Shown here one piece after another: positions 57,051 through 64,000 of a stretch of 64,000 bases of DNA. The notes below the pieces were generated by a model, which was not told the origin of the DNA, ran no database searches, and saw nothing but the letters and a program-made list of their open reading frames with translations. The stretch is from Mytilus trossulus (lineage: Eukaryota; Mollusca; Bivalvia; Mytilida; Mytilidae). The stretch covers positions 50,104,955 through 50,168,954 of the forward strand of contig NC_086375.1 in the NCBI RefSeq assembly GCF_036588685.1, given 5' to 3'. Each line of letters opens with the position of its first letter. Positions within the stretch are counted from its first letter, which is position 1. Position numbers and translations under genes: made by a program.

Positions 57051-58011
57051 GTGTTACCTGTATCACCCTAGTATCACCCTCGAAAACTTATCAGAAAATT
57101 TTCCGAATTGAATAAGTGATTCGTCACCAATATCTAACGATTTTTAAAAACTTAAATAAGATGCGGGTCCCAGTGACCGTCAGGTTGGATATAATACGAA
57201 TATTTCTTAGATGTGAGGTTTATGTGCGAAAAATTACCGAATCTTCGAAAAGATAATTGACAAATTTATATCTAGTTGCAATGAAAGGATAGATTTTCAC
57301 GGCATTGATTTTCAGAAAATCGATTGCTTAATCTAAGTTTGATTATTTTTCAACTTAAACGTCCTTTTTCAAATCGAGTAAAGTTTTAAAAATTCAGTGG
57401 TACTATTTAGAAATACGTGTTTCATATTATAAGTGTTGATCAATATGTAATCAGAATTAATTGTTTTCACAGTTACATATCAAATAGACATACAAATGTT
57501 TCAACGAATAATAAAACAAAATATCCTAAAGGTTTAGCTTTTGATAAAAAAAAAAAATTAACAGTATCAAGTTTAAAAATACTTCAATTTGTTTTTTCTG
57601 GTGATTAATATTGATGTAAAATGAAAACATGTGGATTAAGTCTAAAGTTCAATAATTATCATTACAAATTCAATAGAAACACAATAATGTTCATGTAGTT
57701 GTTTGATTTTTTTCTCAAAATTGACAATAATAACTTTGAATAATCATAGCTAAATTGATATGCATAAATATACTTTATATTTTTTTCTGAAGCAGTCCAT
57801 CATCATGTTTGCTACATTAAACTACACCACTCCTGAAAAATAAAGGAAAATATATAAATATAGTATCAGTAAACATTATTGTTGGTTTACTGGTTTTAAA
57901 GCTATATTTTGTTGAATGACGAAATTTCAAATTATTCCGGCTCATTGAAAACATCAAATAAAGAATGTTTTTTTCCACATTATGATTTTTTTCAAAAGAT
58001 AAATAATTTAA
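57051..58011. other. No gene recognised
   Basis: AT-rich sequence 3' of the minus-strand GIMAP gene. It should hold that gene's 3' untranslated region; nothing else was identified. Confidence 0.4.
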
Positions 58012-59597
58012 TTACTGGCGTTTTGTATTTCTTAAAGAACCCTTATCTGATAGGCATTTACGTTGTAAATTGGTTGGTTTTGTAAGAAAACGGACGATTG
58101 TTTTACGATGAACGAGAAAAAACCTACACAGCATTTCGTAGTCATCAACATTCTTTTGTATTGTGAACTGGTCATCAAAGAATTCATTGCCATACATCCC
58201 AAACTTTTCCCCCATTTGTTCTCTTGACACATATATTAAATTCTGTTTCTTTTTCTTACTGTCACTTACAGGGCAATAGGACATTGGTTGGTCTTCTTCG
58301 CAAATAGCAGAAATCAGATCGCTGACTTGTACGTCATTCTCTGCTTCCAGCAGTCTTTTATTTTGAAATGCTCTGTATTTAAGTTTATATGTCTTAATAA
58401 GTGCCAACAAACTTGGATTCTTTTGAAGCCAACCATCGATTGTTTGATCATAAGGATTTTCTTCTTCGTTAAGTTCTTCTCTGTTCGTGAAAATAATAAT
58501 GGAATTCTTCAGGAACCCTTTATTTTTCTTGAATATTTCTTCGATTACTTGTCGCTCCTCTGTTGTATATCTACCTACTTGAATAACCAAAGCATATGTG
58601 ACGTTCGCTGTCTGATTGTCTCTAAGGATTCGCTTAACGTCATCTTTTAATTTTAAAAAGTCAGACGACTTCTGAAACCCGGGTGTATCTATCACACGAA
58701 TTGCCAACTTATCGCGATATGCGATCTCCGTTTCAATTTTTGTTGTAATGGGTATTGTCCCAATTGCAATTTTGAACGGCTTGGATCCTAGAATACTGTT
58801 CCCGGTAGAGCTTTTACCACTTCCAAGTGACCCAAATAAGACTATGGTCAATCCGTCCAATTGCCTAAAAAATTGTTTAATCATTTTATAAAAATTTTAA
58901 AAGAAAAATTTGAAAATAACAATCATTTTCTTGACTTTTGTCAAATAAGATTGTAGGTAAACCTTGTTTTATACTTTGCTAAATATCGCGCTTGTACGAC
59001 AAGAAACTGATATGTGCGTTTAAAATACAACAACAGCAGCTTTAAATAGGGAAACAGGTAAAAAAAATACAGAATTACACCAGTTCAATTTGAAATAGAA
59101 CTGTCATCGAATAGAAGTTCCTTCATAATAGATGTTCCAAACAGTAAATGTTCCTAACGGAATAAATGGTAAAGGATATTTGTTCCAACAGGAATAGATA
59201 TTATGACAATGTTTATAACAAAGTTTGCATGTTAACTTCTGTTAGGCGGAACAAATATACGTTGACAGAACAACGGGTTGCCATTAACCGTTTCAATTTA
59301 TGTAGGATACACACAATCATCAAATTTATGACACGTTTGTGAATGAAACGAATTGTGACATGTATACTAATCATCACTTTATGGATATTTTTTCATATAA
59401 CATCACATTCGTGACGAAGATGCCATATTTCACTGAGTGTTTATTAAGAAAAAAGTTATTCAATTCAGGGTAAAGTTTAAAGAATTGCACCTTTTTTATT
59501 TTTCAGTTGGTGATATTTTTTTCTCCACTACATGAGAAAATGAAACTTTGAAAATTGAAATTACAGTCAAAATGTCTTACCTTGTGCTCTTTGCCAT
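58012..59597 (-). CDS. AIG1/GIMAP-family GTPase, two exons
   Basis: Exon 1 is only 17 nt (59597-59581, encoding MAKST plus two bases), donor GTAAGA; exon 2 is 58864-58012, acceptor TTTTTTAG. The joined frame reads MAKSTRQLDGLTIVLFGSLG, 289 residues. An ATG at 58884 would also open the frame but lies in the acceptor, so the spliced start is preferred. P-loop GSLGSGKSS (17-25), DTPG (65-68), the AIG1 box ALVIQVGRYTTEERQVIEEI (about 97-116), and RAFQNK (170-175), the family's purine-binding region. The usual TRxD G4 motif is replaced by TNRE (132-135). The C-terminus is basic with no lipidation or membrane motif. GIMAPs are nucleotide-binding regulators in immunity; the role in molluscs is inferred. 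Confidence 0.88.
58865..59580 (-). other. Intron of minus-strand GIMAP gene
   Basis: 716 bp, phase 2. Contains loosely repeated GTTCC / GGAAC words at 59118-59275, possibly a decayed MITE. Confidence 0.7.
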
Positions 59598-59897
59598 GAT
59601 ACACCACCTTCTATGAGTGTGTTTTACAAACAAAATAGTGGTGCGCAGCTCTTAATGTTTAAATGTTCATATGGTTACTATAGCACGTGACTTCCAAATT
59701 TGGTAAAGAAAGTCGTCCCCATGACGACTGGCGATTTGTTGTACAACATTAGCCATGCTGTCTTAGAAACCAAGGTAAACTTTACCATATAAGGTAGCAC
59801 GTCACTATTTTCTTGTTGGCATATGTTCTTGTCCCTTACACTGCAGTGTCTTATATTGTGGCAGCAGAAGTAAAGCTGAAACAGAAATATTTTAAAC
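59598..59897. promoter_or_regulatory. Candidate bidirectional promoter between GIMAP genes
   Basis: 300 bp separate the two predicted start codons. Visible elements: CACGTG E-box at about 59683; the 7-bp inverted repeat AGTCGTC/GACGACT (59711-59729) with a CRE-like TGACG; the palindrome GGTAAACTTTACC (59774-59786); and overlapping it CCATATAAGG (59785-59794), a perfect match to the CArG consensus. Transcription starts are not known; function is inferred from position. Confidence 0.55.
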
Positions 59898-61910
59898 ATG
59901 GAAACGTAAGTAGTATACTGTTCGTTTTCTATAAAGGTCTTTGAAAATATAACATAAACACGATGGACACAATGAAAATCTCACTTTACTTGTCTTCTTT
60001 CAATTACAAGTTCAATAAGCTAATCAAAATTATCAAATCGACTTACGTCACAGGAACATGCACGAAATTCTATCAATTATTTCAGAATCAGTCATGTCAA
60101 TTTTTTTTCCATATTGCAAATTATTTTCAATTCTGAATTCAAAATCTCTGAGAAAATGAATAATTAACTAAGTCTACGAATTTAGAAAATAATCGTCAGA
60201 TAAAAAAGCTTAACACAATGGTCATAGCCTATAACAACAAAGATAAATTAACACAGATAGATTTTTTTTAAAATGTAAAAAACAGATTTCGAAATCCTTT
60301 TTCATAACTTATCGTAATTGGAAGCATTATTTTTTTCCGTTAACAAAGAACTTTATCTTTATAGACATGAAAACAGAAAAAATATTATATAATCTGTTTG
60401 GATGTGAATAACTCGACAGTAGATTTTTTTCGTGTGTCATTTTATTTTGTAGGAAACGATTAATTGCCGAGTTCGCCTCGGTGAGTGTACATGCCGATGG
60501 TATAATATGCTTTGTCAAACTATTAAAATATAAAACCTTCTTTAATTTGTGAAAGTTTAAACTGTGATATAGCTAACATCTAAATGTTCGCTTTCGGGTA
60601 ATCATTTCCAGTGTAGTTATGTAAGAAATATATCTTTAAAAAATTGGTGGACATCTTTTAAAATATACAAAATGGATATCAATATTAAACTTTATGCTAT
60701 TCTTATAAAACATTTTATAGAAATCGAAAAATAGTCTAGCCAGTTGCGATGATTTTTCGGTATGGTTTTTCATCGAATGAAATAATAGACTTATTATGGA
60801 CGGCTGATCTAATTTTAATTTAGTAAGTTTTTTTTCATTTTTATTTTTATTAATTCAATAACCGTTCAACAATTTCCTTTGCGTGTCTAATAAAACTATG
60901 AGATTTGGAGATTCACGTGGGAGTGAAACATTTTCTACTTCAATAATTGTGAAAGATATAATTTTGTTTTTTAAATTAAAAAAAAAGGTTCTTAAAAATA
61001 ACTGTAGTATTCCTTCAAAAATGTGCCGCCAACAATTAAAAATATACTGAAAAAAATCATTAATACATTTTATTTGAAAAACTAGTAGCTCATTTACAAA
61101 AAAATGGTCTAATTATCCGCAAAATTTTTTTTTTCTTTCTAACTTAAATTGTAATTGTGAAACAAATATTTTCTGTCTATTTGTTACACGGATCTTGTTA
61201 TTTTTAGAATAAGAGTTGCTCTTATTGGTAAAACCGGAGCTGGAAAGAGTGCCTTGGGTAATACGTTACTCGGAAAGAAACAATTCAAGTCTACAGCCGC
61301 ATCAGAATCTGTAACAATCAAATGTGAGGCCAAGACGGGAATTCTACCAAATGGTAGAGCAATAAGAGTAGTAGACACACCAGGTATTATGGATACAGAG
61401 GGCAGAGATGTTCGGGATGAAGTAACAAAAGCCATTGCTGCTTTATCGCCAGGCCCACACGCATTTCTGATTGTTTTGCAGCCAGGACGAGCAACAGCAG
61501 AAGAAAAAAAGGTCATCAAACAGCTGAGAGGTCTCTTTGGTGATGAAGCATTCATGGAACATACAATTATAGTGATGACAAGAAAAGCGGATATTCAAGA
61601 CGAAAACGAAGATCCTATCTCTATCCAACAGTATATGCACAAATATGCTGCTGATGATGTTAAAGATTTATACAGGCGATGCGGTAGAAGAATTGTGGCC
61701 GTTGAAAATAAACATGCTTCTGAACATGAAAAGCAAAAATATGCGCAGGAAGTTATTGATGAAGTGGTTAAAATGGGTGGTTTCTACTCACATGCATATT
61801 TCAAATTAATGCAACAAAAGAAAATCCAGGAAGAAGAAACAAGACGATTGAGACGAGAAATTGAAAGAGTTGCGGCAGAGCAGGAGAGGGGTTTTTGCTC
61901 TATTCTATAA
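59898..61910 (+). CDS. AIG1/GIMAP-family GTPase with CAAX-type end, two exons
   Basis: Exon 1 is 8 nt (59898-59905, ATGGAAAC) with a perfect GTAAGT donor; exon 2 is 61208-61910 after TTATTTTTAG. Joining gives METIRVALIGKTGAGKSALG and a 236-residue protein; the phase-2 intron matches the neighbouring GIMAP gene. P-loop GKTGAGKS (10-17), DTPG (59-62), AIG1 box FLIVLQPGRATAEEKKVIKQ (about 89-108), G4 TRKAD (127-131) and the VAVENK region. The C-terminus is a charged probable coiled coil (QQKKIQEEETRRLRREIE) ending CSIL, a CAAX-like box whose final Leu suggests geranylgeranylation and membrane attachment. A candidate AATAAA lies at 62108. Confidence 0.9.
59906..61207 (+). other. Intron of plus-strand GIMAP gene
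   Basis: 1302 bp, phase 2, AT-rich. No embedded gene or clear transposon seen. Confidence 0.7.
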
Positions 61911-62263
61911 ACTGCACAAGATGATAAAGGTTCGAACTGTATTTATTTGAGAACTTCAGTAAACTAAACATTTAGAACATTTACATGATTGTGTATTTTG
62001 TCGTTTCTTCAAAAACTTTGTTAAGGCATTGTGTTTCAATTTAAATGAAAGAACTTAACACTTATATGTTTCTTTTTTTAACATAAAATATATAATGTGC
62101 TAGCATGAATAAAATATCTAGGATTTAAGATATTTGTTACATATGTATATTGCTAAACTTAATTAATTGCCTATATTAAAATATAAAATCCTGCAGAAAA
62201 AAGTGAAGAAATAACAAACAACTATAGATATTTGAAACTTAAACTAAATTACTGCTATTGGGA

Positions 62264-62583
62264 AAAAAGTAAAATCACAAAATTACTGAACTCAGAGGAA
62301 AATCAATACGGAAAGTCCATAATCACATGGCAAAATCAAATAACAAAACGCATCTGAAACGAATAGACAAGAACTGTCATATTCCTGACTTGGTACAGGC
62401 ATTTTCAAATGTAGAAAATGGTGGATTAAACCTGGTTCTATAGCGCTAACCCTCTTTTAAGTATGATACTTGTTGTTAACCATTTGTTTGATGTGTTTGA
62501 GCTTTTGATATTGCAGTTTGATTTCGGACTTTACTTTTTGAATTTCCATCCGAGTTCATTTTTTTTGTAATTTTACTTTTTGA
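62264..62583. mobile_element. Palindromic MITE family M, fullest copy
   Basis: The left arm AAAAAAGTAAAATCACAAAA, with ACTGAACTCAGAGGAAAATC and GGAAAGTCC, is mirrored by the right arm GGACTTTACTTTTTGAA, ATCCGAGTTCA and TTGTAATTTTACTTTTT. The centre carries ACTTGGTACAGGCATTTTCA. Other copies at 18840, 39903, 41045 and 42805 are partial. The structure identifies the dispersed repeat as an inverted-repeat element. Confidence 0.75.
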
Positions 62584-62689
62584 TAACGTTTCTGAAATTT
62601 TACTACTTAGTAACAATATTTATTTAGAACTGTTTCACGGTTGATCGCTATTATTTTTTAAACCGAAGCAATATGGACTAAGTACATTT

Positions 62690-62860
62690 TACAATTGGGG
62701 TTCGTGTTGTTTATTCTTTAGTTTTCTATGTTGTGTCATGTGTACTATTGTTTTTCTGTTTGTCTTTTTCATTTTTAGCCATGGCGTTGTCAGTTTGTTT
62801 TAGAATTATGAGTTTGACTGTCCCTTTGGTATCTTTCGTCCCTCTTCTTTTACAAAGAAG
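62690..62860 (+). repeat. Second PLE family tail, forward copy
   Basis: TTCGTGTTGTTTATTCTTTA, GTGTCATGTGTACTATTGTT and CCATGGCGTTGTCAGTTTG match, in reverse complement, 52740-52965 at the 3' end of the decayed PLE. No reverse-transcriptase sequence was recognised next to this copy. Confidence 0.75.
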
Positions 62861-64000
62861 GTTCTCTATCGATTTAATGGACAGATGGTTTTAAAACCGT
62901 AGGTTTTAAATCTAAAAATTTTGAATAAATGGCTTGAAAAAATGAAATCAATAATCTAAATGTTGAAGATCAGAAAGCCTTTTTACTTGATCGGGAAAAT
63001 TGTAATTCTCAAATCACTAGTAATATCGAAGTTAATAAATGGTATTTCATCTATACATGTACTGAAATCTCATGTTACTAAAATACAACGTGACATTAAC
63101 AGTTTTTGATATGGAATGGTAGTACTCCGAAAGTTATATTGGAAGTTATTCAAAAGTCTCCTTACGAGGGTGGACTGAAAACGTCAGATTTAAAATAACA
63201 ACTGTTATCCATTCGACGGATGTGGTAAAAAGATTTCTGTCAGAACATGACTCCGAATGGAAACATGTTTCTAAAGCATTCTCCCCTCTTCTGGATTTAC
63301 AGGATTTATTTATAAGCAGATAAGAATTGAGTTTTTTGTAATTTAAAAGCACCTCTTTAATCAAGAAGCGTTATCTGCTTGTATATGTTTCATGGTGATT
63401 TTCAATCCGTTAGAAGTAAATATATTCATGTGAGATTTTTTTTATCTGATTAAATCCTTGTATCAGAAGGAGTATTTGTTTACAGATCTTTGTACATGAA
63501 AGTCATATGGTTCATCAATGATATTTAAGATGATAATGTAAAAAAAACCATTATGACGCTATAAATTAAAAATATAACCTGAATGTTATTTTTGTAGACA
63601 TTTTATTTATTAAACAAGATATACCATGTGCCTGGAAGGATTTATTATTAAAGCAACTCATTTGAATTCGGTTTTTTAGCATAATTATTAATCAAATGTC
63701 TATCATTTAATTATTCACTAAAGATGTTTATTCCCTTTTTATCGATCAGGGAAACGTTTTGTTATTTTACGACAAAAGAAGGAAGAAAGTTTTTATACAG
63801 ATATAAGAAATAAAAAATGAAAAATGAGAAAAGAATTTATTCACAAGCTTTTAAGTGTACATTAGATTTGATTTACTTTTTTGTGTGTTTTAATGCCACT
63901 TTTAAGCACCGCTTTTGGGCTAATTCTTTATTGATGGAGGAAGCCGGAGTGCCAGTTGAAAACCACCGACTTTTGATAGGGAAACTAACAACCCTAGTCA
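62861..64000. other. No gene recognised; repeat fragment at the end
   Basis: Mostly AT-rich with no domain. The last 110 bp (GAGGAAGCCGGAGTGCCAGT, GAAAACCACCGACTTTTGAT) look like the start of a GC-richer dispersed repeat cut by the window edge. Confidence 0.4.

Noticed and set aside
58865-58884. ATG at 58884 as start of the minus-strand GIMAP gene
   Set aside because: The six extra residues are encoded by the polypyrimidine tract and AG of a good acceptor, and a spliced exon 1 restores a family-like N-terminus.
61254-61256. Start of the plus-strand GIMAP at 61254
   Set aside because: That codon is TTG and lies after the P-loop; the frame extends upstream through GKTGAGKSA to an acceptor at 61207.
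1-64000. CRISPR arrays, bacterial operons, ribosomal RNA genes
   Set aside because: The tandem repeats have no regular spacer structure, genes have spliceosomal introns, and no rRNA-like conserved blocks were seen; the sequence is eukaryotic nuclear DNA.

Overview
The window is eukaryotic, AT-rich, intron-containing and very repeat-dense. It most resembles a marine bivalve, probably a mussel (Mytilus-like). The evidence is: a collagen/C1q-domain gene plus broken relatives; two AIG1/GIMAP GTPase genes, a family expanded in molluscs; Penelope-like elements (PLEs); dispersed repeats carrying hammerhead ribozymes of the type reported from bivalve retrozymes; and many short palindromic transposons. 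The species call is inference; no database was searched.

Layout. 1-4.6 kb: an unidentified inverted-repeat transposon relic, a GC-richer block with 63-bp repeats and a 22-bp minisatellite. 4.6-9.8 kb (minus strand): a three-exon claudin/PMP22-like four-helix membrane protein gene; its introns carry a MULE-type element with a 9-bp target duplication, a nested pair of inverted-repeat elements, a 411-bp palindrome and a SINE-like repeat. 9.8-18.1 kb: no gene recognised; one 0.9-kb repeat and a 167-bp palindrome. 18.2-22.8 kb (plus): a four-exon collagen-like/C1q gene with a membrane-anchor exon that contains a frameshift. 23.6-34 kb: a hammerhead repeat, a C1q tail relic, a Helitron-like element with 502-bp tandem units, an hAT-type element, MITEs and a second, reversed hammerhead relic. 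34.2-39.0 kb: a 4.8-kb inverted-repeat element with subterminal arrays of short repeats and an internal 272-bp satellite. 41.1-55.2 kb: the dispersed remains of a second collagen/C1q gene (anchor exon, collagen exon, C1q exon), interrupted by two hammerhead repeats, a complete PLE (45.3-49.7 kb) with 741-bp direct repeats that look identical, a decayed second PLE and a LINE tail. 56.7-57.05 kb: a PLE endonuclease fragment enclosed by 36-bp inverted repeats. 58.0-61.9 kb: two GIMAP genes in head-to-head orientation, start codons 300 bp apart. 62-64 kb: dispersed repeats.

The three plausible host genes are linked only loosely by theme. C1q-domain proteins act as extracellular recognition molecules and GIMAPs as immune-associated GTPases; the claudin-like protein is a junctional or membrane tetraspan. 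Most of the remaining sequence is mobile DNA. The most interesting signals are the hammerhead ribozymes, the apparently very recent PLE insertion with a full-length 918-residue frame, the GIMAP bidirectional promoter with tiny first exons, and the structured 4.8-kb element. Coordinates of exons come from splice-site reading by eye.
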